From NCBI GenBank assembly GCA_964526915.1, contig CAZGMS010000166.1, positions 1 through 9,367 of the forward strand: a DNA stretch of 9,367 nucleotides, written 5' to 3'. Made by a program: the position numbers and the translations under genes. Position 1 is the first letter of the stretch. Every line of letters starts with the position of its first letter. Source of the stretch: JAHJDR01 sp964526915. GTDB taxonomy: Bacteria; UBA10199; JADGCS01. This document shows positions 1 to 6,137 of the stretch, piece after piece. The notes under the pieces were generated by a model. That model did no database searches and had not been told where the DNA came from. It saw only the letters and a list, made by a program, of their open reading frames with translations.

Positions 1-1
1 G

Positions 2-133
2 TCCTCAAAGTACCTGCAACAGGAAACAGAACGGGAATTGCACATAACGGCCCAGACAAGCTATGCCGAACTGCGAGAACTGGTCGATGAGGTGGAGCGT
101 TTGTTACGCGGTTTATCGAATGACGAATTTTAA
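2..133 (+). CDS. C-terminal end of an unrecognised protein, cut by the window edge
   Basis: An open frame enters from the left edge and runs 43 codons to a TAA at 131-133; its start lies outside the window. The visible tail is hydrophilic and charged. Leucines and valines in the stretch around YAELRELVDEVERLLRGL are spaced as in an amphipathic or coiled-coil helix, and the protein ends in an acidic SNDEF. I do not recognise the family; the C-terminal helix of a signalling or coiled-coil protein would fit but is not shown. The last 21 bp overlap the end of the convergent aldehyde dehydrogenase gene, so the two coding regions share DNA on opposite strands. The natural-looking composition favours a real gene, but 43 codons is short and chance remains possible. 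Confidence 0.45.
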   Translation, partial: SSKYLQQETERELHITAQTSYAELRELVDEVERLLRGLSNDEF

Positions 134-1525
134 TGCCCAGTCGATTTTCTGTTTCACCCGCTCAGTGTAGGGAGGGTAGAAATGTTTGAGGGTGTCCAAG
201 CATCCTTGTCTGAGGACAGCGCGTTCGTGCGAAAAAGTCCTGAAACCAAAATGCCCGTGATAATTTCCCATCCCACTGTACCCGATACCGCCAAACGGCA
301 GTTCGTTATTGGCCAAGTGTACCATCAACGTGTTGATGCAGGCGCCACCTGAGGATGTGTTATTCAGGATGGTTTCGATAAAATGATTGTCTTTGGCAAA
401 AACATACAAAGCGAGTGGTCTGGGGCGTGATCGGATGATGTCATAAACCTCATCCAGCTTATCAAAAGTGATGAGGGGCAAGATGGGACCAAAGATTTCC
501 TCCTGCATGAGGGGAGAGTCCAGGGTCACATTGGTGATCATTGTGGGACACAAATAGCGGTCGTTCACGTCGGCGTGACCGCCCATGACGAGCTTGGCTC
601 CCTTGGCCAGAGATTCATCGAGCAGTTTTTTGAGGTGTCCCAGGCTCGCCCGGCTTACCAAACGACAATAATCGGGACTCAGTTTTTGTTCGTTGGCATT
701 TTTGCCATAACGCGTGGTGATGATTTTTTGGCAGGCGGAGACAAAATCATCGTGCACCGATTTATGGACAAATGCGTAATCGGCTGCCACGCAGGTTTGC
801 CCTGCGTTGACGAATTTGCCCCACATGACTCGTTCCGCTGTTTTTTGAATGTCTGCCGACTCATGAATGATGACAGGTGATTTGCCGCCCAACTCCAAAG
901 TGACTGGTGTGAGGTGTTTCGCCGCCGCCGCCATGACCTTTTTACCCACGGGGATAGATCCGGTAAAGAAGATATGATCGAAAGGCAATTCCAACAAGGC
1001 ATCTGCCACGTCTGCATCGCCTGTTAGCACGGCCACCTCATCTTCCTCAAATAGCTCACTCACAAATTTTTGCAAAAAAGTGGCGGTGCGTGGCACCTTG
1101 CTTGAGGGCTTGATGATCACTGTGTTACCAGCGGCCAGGGCTGTCATGAGAGGGATGAGACAGAGTTGAAAAGGATAATTCCAGGGGGACAGAATGAGCA
1201 CCACCCCTTTTGGTTCGTACCGGATTTCGCTCTTGGTACCGTACAACAACAGGGGTGTTCCGACAGCCTTTGGTTTCATCCAGGCTTTAAGGTGCCGGAT
1301 GGCGTGACTGATTTCGGAAAGCACAGGATAAATCTCTGTTAAATCTGTTTCGAGGGGATGTTTTTGAAAGTCTGCGTGAATGGCCCGTTGGATGTCTGTT
1401 CGCTTCTCCAGAATGGCGGTTCTGATTTTTTTGAGTTTATGGATTCTTGCGTCAGCGCTGGTCTTGGCTATCTTCAGGGAGTTTTGTTTTTGTTTGTTGT
1501 AAATTTGCAGGAGTTTGGGTTCCAT
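113..1525 (-). CDS. NAD(P)-dependent aldehyde dehydrogenase, class 3 / fatty-aldehyde type
   Basis: A 470-residue aldehyde dehydrogenase, expected to oxidise an aldehyde to its carboxylate with NAD or NADP. Visible motifs are SPWNYPF (residues 113-119, with the oxyanion-hole Asn116), IIKPS (137-141, cofactor-binding Lys139), FTGS (187-190), ELGGKSP (211-217, general base Glu211), GQTC (242-245, nucleophile Cys245) and EEIFGP (342-347, ribose-contacting Glu343). The short N-terminus and overall length near 470 match the ALDH3-like group (fatty aldehyde, coniferyl aldehyde and YwdH-type enzymes), not the ~500-residue ALDH1/2 group; the substrate cannot be read from sequence. The ATG at 1525 is preceded by GGAG five bases away. 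The gene appears monocistronic. Its end overlaps a convergent reading frame, and no terminator hairpin is visible there. All catalytic residues are present, so it should be active. Confidence 0.95.
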   Translation of the reverse strand: MEPKLLQIYNKQKQNSLKIAKTSADARIHKLKKIRTAILEKRTDIQRAIHADFQKHPLETDLTEIYPVLSEISHAIRHLKAWMKPKAVGTPLLLYGTKSEIRYEPKGVVLILSPWNYPFQLCLIPLMTALAAGNTVIIKPSSKVPRTATFLQKFVSELFEEDEVAVLTGDADVADALLELPFDHIFFTGSIPVGKKVMAAAAKHLTPVTLELGGKSPVIIHESADIQKTAERVMWGKFVNAGQTCVAADYAFVHKSVHDDFVSACQKIITTRYGKNANEQKLSPDYCRLVSRASLGHLKKLLDESLAKGAKLVMGGHADVNDRYLCPTMITNVTLDSPLMQEEIFGPILPLITFDKLDEVYDIIRSRPRPLALYVFAKDNHFIETILNNTSSGGACINTLMVHLANNELPFGGIGYSGMGNYHGHFGFRTFSHERAVLRQGCLDTLKHFYPPYTERVKQKIDWALKFVIR

Positions 1526-1601
1526 AAGTTCTCCGTATCAGTTTGTGTCGCAGTCTCTTATCATTGTGCAGGGAGTGCAAGGGATATTTTTCACACAGCG
1601 C

Positions 1602-1870
1602 CGAATGTCTTACTCTCCGTAATCGGTCACTCTTTGGAGCGTTTTGATTTTTCGGGTCCTGCTTCGGGTCGCTATTTTACAATAGCGGCACAAAGCTTTG
1701 CTTTGTGTTTTCACGTGGCTATCGCGTTTACTTGGGCTTGCTTACGCGCGCCCACACTTAATCACTCTTCGCAAGCGGGGCTTGCTCCGCAGGCCGCATC
1801 AAAATAATAGCTCCCCGTATCACCCAAAAAAACAAAACGCTCTGTTCACTGACGAATGTCTTACTCTCCG
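1602..1870. repeat. 18-bp direct repeats flanking a hairpin-rich intergenic segment
   Basis: The sequence CGAATGTCTTACTCTCCG occurs at 1602-1619 and again, without mismatch, at 1853-1870. The 233 bp between them contain several small inverted repeats: 1670-1687, 1689-1707, 1733-1754 (TGGGC/GCCCA) and 1771-1785 (GCAAGC/GCTTGC). There is also a 9-bp direct repeat GGGCTTGCT at 1734 and 1778. No convincing protein gene lies here. The pattern could be a small non-autonomous mobile element, a structured RNA, or a decayed dispersed repeat; the sequence does not decide between these. It fills most of the roughly 390-bp gap between the divergent aldehyde dehydrogenase and aminotransferase genes. Confidence 0.55.
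1670..1707. other. Two adjacent perfect hairpins
   Basis: CGCTATT and AATAGCG form a 7-bp stem with a 4-base loop (1670-1687). After one base, CACAAAGC and GCTTTGTG form an 8-bp stem with a 3-base loop (1689-1707), followed by TTTT (1708-1711). Back-to-back perfect stems suggest structure at the RNA or single-stranded DNA level. The second could act as a weak rho-independent terminator on the + strand, but no gene reads into it from the left. Confidence 0.5.
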
Positions 1871-1879
1871 AAAAAACAA

Positions 1880-1894
1880 TTTGATTCGATCAAA
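1880..1894. promoter_or_regulatory. 15-bp palindrome upstream of the aminotransferase gene, candidate operator
   Basis: TTTGATTCGATCAAA is a perfect inverted repeat with 6-bp arms and a 3-base centre. It ends 22 bp before the ATG at 1917. Its size and position fit a dimeric repressor site overlapping a promoter or ribosome-binding region. A TTGATT at 1881-1886 could serve as a -35 element inside it, but I see no good -10 element at the right distance. The regulatory role is inferred. Confidence 0.3.
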
Positions 1895-1916
1895 GCAAGT
1901 AAGCTACTGATTCCAC

Positions 1917-3161
1917 ATGTCACAAAAACTCACTTTAACCAAATCAGATCAATTGTACAAAGAGGCCTGGGAACTCATTCCGGGAGCGGTGGCCGGGATT
2001 CGCCGGCCATACAACTTTGTGCCGGGTGAATACCCTATCTATTTCAAATCCGCCAAGGGCGGGCGTGTCATCGATGTTGATGGCAATGAGTACATCGACA
2101 TGCTTTGCGCTTATGGACCCATCATCATCGGTCATTGCGAAGAGGAAATCGATAACGCGGTCATCAATCACATCAAAGAAAAAGGGTTCTGCATGTCTTT
2201 GGTCCAGCCCATCCAAAACGAGCTGGCACAAAAACTCATCGACATCATCCCCTGCGCTGAAAAGGTTTTTTTCATGAAGACCGGCTCTGATGCCACCTCA
2301 GCGGCTGTGCGCGTAGCGCGCGGGTACACAGATCGCACCAAAGTTCTTCGGTGCGGGTATCACGGCTGGCATGACTGGTGTGTGGAGGTCAAAGGTGGCA
2401 TACCGCAAAAATTTTATGAGGACGTGTTTGAGTTTCATTATAATGATTTGGAGGGTGCGGAGGACTTATTTAAAAAACATGGGGCCGACATTGCGTGCGT
2501 GATCATGACCCCGTTTGGCCATCCGTTGTCGCATCCGGTGGAATACCCCAAGCCTGGGTTTTTGGAAGGCATGCGCGATTTGTGTCATCAGCATGGGGCT
2601 GTTTTGATTTTTGATGAAATCCGCTCTGGTTTCAGGTTGAGTCTGGGTGGCGCGCAACAGTTTTTTGGCGTCACACCCGATTTGGCGGTGTTCGGCAAGG
2701 CCATTGCCAACGGGTACCCGTTGAGCGTGGTGGTGGGCAAAAAAGACATCATGAATGTTCTGGAAAAAAAGGTTTTTTTATCGAGCACGTTTTTCCCCAA
2801 CAGTCTGGAACTCGTGGCCGCATTGGCCAACATCAAATTTTTGGAACGCGAACGTGTGCTCGATGTGATTGCCCAGCGCGGACGCCAGTTTGGTGGTCAG
2901 GTGGAACAAATCATCAATAAAAGTTCCGTGCCTTGTTCTTTATCGGGCGCCCCTTGGATGCCTTTCATTTCGTTTGATCACGATGATCAAGGGCTTTATA
3001 AAAAGCGTCGTACCTTATTTTACACTGAACTCATTCGCAGAAAAGTTTTCTTACAACCCTATCACCATGGTTACATTGCCTACCGCCACTCAGATGAGGA
3101 CATGAATTTCGTGGCCAACATGATCGCCGAGAGTTTGGCTGAGGTGGGGAGGGTGAAGTAG
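1917..3161 (+). CDS. Class III PLP-dependent aminotransferase, glutamate-1-semialdehyde aminomutase-like
   Basis: A 414-residue fold-type I PLP enzyme, predicted to be cytosolic. The N-terminus LIPGAVAGIRRP with VIDVDGNEYIDML follows the pattern of glutamate-1-semialdehyde aminomutase (GSAM) and its relatives. KTGSDA (121-126) is the phosphate-binding turn, YHGWHD (148-153) stacks on the cofactor, IFDEIRSGF (231-239) carries Asp233 that contacts the pyridine nitrogen, and FGKAIANG (259-266) carries the Schiff-base Lys261. The last two motifs differ from the FDEVMTGFR and GKIIGGG forms I remember for true HemL. A GSAM-like transaminase acting on an amino sugar or other amino acid is therefore at least as likely as tetrapyrrole synthesis. 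No other heme gene is present. The ATG is the first possible start after an in-frame TGA at 1908, and conserved sequence begins soon after it, but no clear ribosome-binding site precedes it. Confidence 0.9.
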   Translation: MSQKLTLTKSDQLYKEAWELIPGAVAGIRRPYNFVPGEYPIYFKSAKGGRVIDVDGNEYIDMLCAYGPIIIGHCEEEIDNAVINHIKEKGFCMSLVQPIQNELAQKLIDIIPCAEKVFFMKTGSDATSAAVRVARGYTDRTKVLRCGYHGWHDWCVEVKGGIPQKFYEDVFEFHYNDLEGAEDLFKKHGADIACVIMTPFGHPLSHPVEYPKPGFLEGMRDLCHQHGAVLIFDEIRSGFRLSLGGAQQFFGVTPDLAVFGKAIANGYPLSVVVGKKDIMNVLEKKVFLSSTFFPNSLELVAALANIKFLERERVLDVIAQRGRQFGGQVEQIINKSSVPCSLSGAPWMPFISFDHDDQGLYKKRRTLFYTELIRRKVFLQPYHHGYIAYRHSDEDMNFVANMIAESLAEVGRVK

Positions 3162-3163
3162 AC

Positions 3164-3260
3164 GTACATGAATATCGAACAAGGAATGTCGAATTTTGAA
3201 ATGAGAGACTTGTCCTTCGAAATTCCTTGTTCCTTGTTCGCTATTCGATATTCGAAGTAC
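3164..3260. repeat. Thirteen-unit heptad array forming an imperfect inverted repeat between convergent genes
   Basis: From 3170 to 3260 the sequence divides without slippage into thirteen 7-bp units. The first five fit GAANNNN and most of the later ones fit NNNNTTC, so the halves are roughly reverse complements. Perfect arms include 3170-3179 with 3244-3253 (10 bp) and 3176-3186 with 3230-3240 (11 bp); GTAC caps both ends at 3164 and 3257. The array fills the gap between the aminotransferase stop (3159-3161) and the helicase stop (3260-3262), touching the latter. It could fold into a long stem ending transcription from both sides, but it is AT-rich and lacks a T-run, so termination is inferred. 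Confidence 0.75.
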
Positions 3261-4462
3261 TACCACCCACTCTTGATCCTGCCACGTCGGCCCCGGCGCG
3301 TGGAGCTGAAGACGGAGACGGGTTTTTTAAACTGTTCGGAGGGCATGTCGGGGTGCTCTGAGACAGGCAGGGCCGTCTTCATGAGTTCCTCAATGTGAAT
3401 CACGTCGTTGCGCTGTGCCGGTTCGGCCAAAGAGATGGCGTGGCCTGTGTAGCCCGCCCTGCCGGTACGCCCGATCCGGTGCACATAATTTTCGGCATCA
3501 TCAGGCAGGTCGTAATTGATCACCAGTTCGATGCCCACCACGTCGATCCCGCGGGCCGCGATGTCGGTGGCGCAGAGCACACGGTATTTTCCTGTCTTGA
3601 ATCCATCCATGGCCTTGAGTCTTTGATCGAGCGTGAGATTGGCGTGTATGGCTGTGGCGCTGTATCCCAGAGTGTGCAGAGACCTGGCCACATGGGCTGT
3701 GCCGGTTTTGGTGCGGCAGAACATCAGTACGGAGCCGCGGTATTGGTCCAACAGTTTTTTGACCAGATCCATTTTTTTGCTGGGGTTGACGATGAACAAC
3801 TCGTGCGTGACACCCTCAGCGGCTGTGCCGGAAGGGGCAACTTCCACACGCACTGGGCACTTCATGTATTGCTTGGTCAGGTAGACAATGGACGAAGGCA
3901 TGGTGGCGGAAAACAGCATGGTTTGCCTGTCTACGGGCAGATACCTGACGATGCGGTTGATTTGTGGTTCAAAACCCATGTCGAGCATGCGGTCGGCTTC
4001 ATCCAGAACCAAAATGCCCACGTCTTTGATGTTCACGAGGCGTCTTTCAAGCAGATCGTTAAAACGTCCGGGGGTTGCGATGAGGACACGCGGTTTTTTG
4101 GCGAGTGCGTTCAATTGTCTTTTTATGGGATCACCGCCAATGAACACGGCCGATCCGATTTTGACCGACTCGGCAAACTTGAGCAGGCTTTCTTCAACCT
4201 GAATGGCTAGCTCGCGTGTGGGGACCAGAATCAGTGCCTTGCCCTTTGTGCTGGCGAGCCTTTGCAATAGTGGGATGACATAGGCAATGGTCTTGCCGGT
4301 GCCGGTCTGAGCCACACCGATGACGTCGTTGCCATCGAGGGCCACCGGGATGACCTTGTGCTGGATCGGTGTGGCGTGAGTGAATTTGATCTCGTCTAAA
4401 ATATTCAGCATTTGAGGTGCAATGCCCAATCCCTGAAAGGTGTGTTGTTGTTCTGTTTCCAA
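3260..4462 (-). CDS. DEAD-box ATP-dependent RNA helicase, RhlE-like
   Basis: A complete 400-residue superfamily 2 RNA helicase, expected to unwind short RNA duplexes with ATP in ribosome assembly or RNA decay. Motifs appear in order: Q-motif region (F9 to Q34), I AQTGTGKT (51-58), Ia PTRELA (81-86), Ib TPGR (120-123), II DEAD (144-147), III SAT (175-177), IV around MFCRTK (237-242), V ATDIAARGID (278-287) and VI HRIGRTGR (308-315). The C-terminal extension is short and ends in a basic tail (TRRGRRGRIK), as in small RhlE-type enzymes. It lacks the RNA-binding domain of DbpA or DeaD. The start is TTG, supported by AAAGGAG six bases upstream and by the Q-motif following at once; the next in-frame Met (residue 18) would remove the Q-motif phenylalanine. 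The gene is divergent from the DUF1015 gene, and its stop codon abuts the heptad array. Confidence 0.95.
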   Translation of the reverse strand: METEQQHTFQGLGIAPQMLNILDEIKFTHATPIQHKVIPVALDGNDVIGVAQTGTGKTIAYVIPLLQRLASTKGKALILVPTRELAIQVEESLLKFAESVKIGSAVFIGGDPIKRQLNALAKKPRVLIATPGRFNDLLERRLVNIKDVGILVLDEADRMLDMGFEPQINRIVRYLPVDRQTMLFSATMPSSIVYLTKQYMKCPVRVEVAPSGTAAEGVTHELFIVNPSKKMDLVKKLLDQYRGSVLMFCRTKTGTAHVARSLHTLGYSATAIHANLTLDQRLKAMDGFKTGKYRVLCATDIAARGIDVVGIELVINYDLPDDAENYVHRIGRTGRAGYTGHAISLAEPAQRNDVIHIEELMKTALPVSEHPDMPSEQFKKPVSVFSSTRRGRRGRIKSGW

Positions 4463-4468
4463 GAAAGA

Positions 4469-4475
4469 CTCCTTT
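4469..4475 (-). promoter_or_regulatory. Shine-Dalgarno site that fixes the TTG start of the helicase gene
   Basis: On the minus strand AAAGGAG lies six bases before TTG (4462-4460). This spacing is close to ideal, and no ATG competes nearby, so the non-ATG start is well supported. Confidence 0.75.
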
Positions 4476-4482
4476 GTATTTC

Positions 4483-4548
4483 GTGTTTACCCCACTACGC
4501 TCTTCGGGCTTCGTGGGGCAGGCGTGTTCAAGTGTTCACGTGTTTACG
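4483..4548. repeat. Period-8 short tandem repeat interrupted by a hairpin
   Basis: The unit GTGTTYAM appears at 4483-4490, then as three tandem copies at 4524-4547 (GTGTTCAA, GTGTTCAC, GTGTTTAC). Between them lies a hairpin with a 6-bp stem, CCCCAC (4490-4495) and GTGGGG (4513-4518), and a GC-rich loop. The same array type returns at 6069-6100: 4523-4548 and 6068-6093 match at 25 of 26 positions. The hairpin may have been inserted into an older continuous array. The position in the 5' region of both the helicase and DUF1015 genes leaves a regulatory role possible. Confidence 0.65.
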
Positions 4549-4553
4549 AAATA

Positions 4554-4616
4554 GGCGCAAGGCAAAAGGCTCAAGGCATAAGGTTTTCGTCCCTCGTCCA
4601 TCGTCCCTCGTCCTTT
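4554..4616. repeat. Nine-unit heptad array with two unit families
   Basis: The stretch divides exactly into 7-bp units. Four units fit GGCNNAA (4554-4581, including GGCATAA at 4575), one is transitional (GGTTTTC, 4582-4588), and four fit GTCCNTY (4589-4616). The two halves are not reverse complements, so this array does not form a stem as the one at 3170-3260 does. GGCATAA is also the main unit at 6683-6710. It lies in the gap between the divergent helicase and DUF1015 genes. Confidence 0.65.
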
Positions 4617-4669
4617 CGTTCTTCCAGACAGTACGCCAAAACACTCCAAAATGACAATCATGTTTTTTC

Positions 4670-4697
4670 TTGAGTCGTACAGGGAATCATGTATGAG
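4670..4697 (+). promoter_or_regulatory. Possible sigma-70-type promoter of the DUF1015 gene
   Basis: TTGAGT at 4670-4675 and TATGAG at 4692-4697 are separated by 16 bp, each matching the consensus at four of six positions. Transcription would begin near 4704, leaving a leader of about 14 bases that includes GAGG just ahead of the ATG. The match is modest. Confidence 0.3.
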
Positions 4698-4717
4698 CGG
4701 GCAAAAGGCGAGGTTTT

Positions 4718-6076
4718 ATGCTTTTTGAGAACATCGGGCTGAAGGTCCCATCGATTTTGTTACCCAAAAAAAGTTTGGATTATTCCCAATGGGCTGTGGT
4801 GGCCTGCGATCAATTTACGTCTGAGCCAGAGTATTGGCAAAACGCGGCCAATCTGGTGAAGGGGGCGCCATCCACCCTCAATCTGATCTATCCCGAGGTT
4901 TTTCTGGAGGAACCGGAGGGCGAAAAGACGGCTCGGATCCAGAAAATCAACCAGACCATGCGGGAGTATTTGAACCAGGGCATTTTTGAGACCTGTGACC
5001 ACAGCTTTATTTTGGTGGATCGCCGAACAAGCCATGTGTCATCGCGCAAGGGCTTGGTGGTGGCCCTGGATCTTGAGGCCTACGATTACAGTAGACAATC
5101 ACAGACCTTGATTCGTGCCACAGAAGGCACGATTCTCGATCGTATCCCGCCGCGCGTGCGCATACGTGAGAAGGCTCCATTGGAAACGCCCCACATCATG
5201 GTGCTCATTGATGATCCCCAGAAAACGGTGATAGAACCGCTGTTTCAGCACTCTCTGGAGAAAGTTTATGACGTTGCCCTCATGCAGGGGGGTGGGCACA
5301 TCACAGGTTACCGCGTGAGCGATCCCGAATGGCAGCAACAGGTTGCAGAGCGTTTGTCAAAACTGGCTCAACGGGATTTGTTTGATCAAAAATACGGGGT
5401 GGCTGACAAAGGTGTTCTTTTGTACGCTATGGGAGATGGCAATCATTCACTGGCCACGGCCAAGGCCCTTTGGGAAAATCTCAAAAAGAACGCCGTCGAC
5501 AAATCAGCTGTCATGAGTCACCCTGCACGTTTTGCCCTCGTTGAGTTGGTGAATGTTCATGATGCTGGTTTGGTATTTGAACCGATTCACAGGGTTCTGT
5601 TCGATGTTGATTATGATCATATCGTGTCTGCCATGTCCTCCTATTTCGCCAAACAAGGAGCCTCATTTTCCTGTGATGTGTTCGATCAGTTGCCCGTGGC
5701 GAAAGAACATTGTGCTTCTTTGCATCAGGCTCCACACACGCATGCTGTGTTGTTTGTGGCACAGCAACGTTTTGGTGTGTTCGCAATAACAAATCCTGTG
5801 TTGACGCTGGCCGTGGGGACCCTGCAATCCTTTTTGGATGACTATCTCAAGGCGAACAGCTATGCGAAGATTGATTACATTCACGGAGAGGATGTGGTGA
5901 CCTCTTTGGGTTCGAAGAGCGGCAACATGGGTTTCTACCTGTCTGCCATGAGCAAGCATGATCTGTTCAGGACTGTGATTGTTGACGGCGCCCTGCCCCG
6001 CAAGACCTTCTCAATGGGTGAGGCCAGTGAGAAGAGGTATTATTTGGAGTGTAGGAGTATTAGTGACCGTGTTTAA
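4718..6076 (+). CDS. DUF1015 family protein (COG4198), function unknown
   Basis: A full-length 452-residue member of the DUF1015 family, recognised by several conserved blocks: WAVVACDQFTSEPEYW (25-40), RATEGTILDRIPPRVRIRE (133-151), YAMGDGNHSLATAK (236-249), VNVHDAGLVFEPIHRV (279-294 with flanking residues), IDYIHG (385-390) and LPRKTFSMGEASEKRYYLE (426-444). The invariant-looking GDGNHS motif and the arginine-rich second block suggest a phosphate- or nucleotide-binding site, but that is inference. From memory, the family often sits near serA and serC in other bacteria; neither is here. No signal peptide or membrane segment is visible, so it is probably cytosolic. The ATG is preceded by GAGG four bases away. 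The last two residues and the stop codon lie inside a period-8 repeat (GTGTTTAA at 6069-6076), so the extreme C-terminus is repeat-derived. Confidence 0.9.
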   Translation: MLFENIGLKVPSILLPKKSLDYSQWAVVACDQFTSEPEYWQNAANLVKGAPSTLNLIYPEVFLEEPEGEKTARIQKINQTMREYLNQGIFETCDHSFILVDRRTSHVSSRKGLVVALDLEAYDYSRQSQTLIRATEGTILDRIPPRVRIREKAPLETPHIMVLIDDPQKTVIEPLFQHSLEKVYDVALMQGGGHITGYRVSDPEWQQQVAERLSKLAQRDLFDQKYGVADKGVLLYAMGDGNHSLATAKALWENLKKNAVDKSAVMSHPARFALVELVNVHDAGLVFEPIHRVLFDVDYDHIVSAMSSYFAKQGASFSCDVFDQLPVAKEHCASLHQAPHTHAVLFVAQQRFGVFAITNPVLTLAVGTLQSFLDDYLKANSYAKIDYIHGEDVVTSLGSKSGNMGFYLSAMSKHDLFRTVIVDGALPRKTFSMGEASEKRYYLECRSISDRV

Positions 6077-6100
6077 GTGTTCACGTGTTTACGTGTTCAC
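6069..6100. repeat. Four-unit period-8 tandem repeat overlapping the DUF1015 stop codon
   Basis: Units are GTGTTTAA, GTGTTCAC, GTGTTTAC and GTGTTCAC in perfect 8-bp register. The first unit provides the TAA (6074-6076) of the upstream gene. Positions 6068-6093 match 4523-4548 with one C/T difference, so the same repeat family brackets the DUF1015 gene in the same orientation. Confidence 0.75.
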
Positions 6101-6137
6101 GACAAGATATATGACGTAAACATATAATGGAGAAAAT

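Noticed and set aside
1689..1711. Rho-independent terminator (hairpin followed by TTTT)
   Set aside because: The stem is not GC-rich, the T-run is only four bases, and no gene is transcribed into it from the left; kept only as a structural hairpin.
1358..1910. Two overlapping + strand open frames (1358-1807 and 1698-1910)
   Set aside because: The first runs antisense through the aldehyde dehydrogenase start and both read through the hairpin-rich segment. Their products are odd in composition, with no ribosome-binding site that I can see.
3170..3260. CRISPR-like or regularly spaced repeat array
   Set aside because: Units are 7 bp, contiguous and degenerate, with no spacers and no cas genes nearby.
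3395..4210. Long open frame of 271 codons on the + strand
   Set aside because: It lies wholly antisense to the DEAD-box helicase, whose motifs are complete, and its translation shows no family features.
4490..4518. Terminator for a gene entering from either side
   Set aside because: Both flanking genes point away from this hairpin and no T-run follows, so termination has no obvious target here.
6123..6128. Perfect TATAAT just before the rubrerythrin gene
   Set aside because: A start of transcription 6-8 bases downstream would leave almost no leader and exclude the GGAG site, and the -35 region is poor, so it is probably not the promoter.
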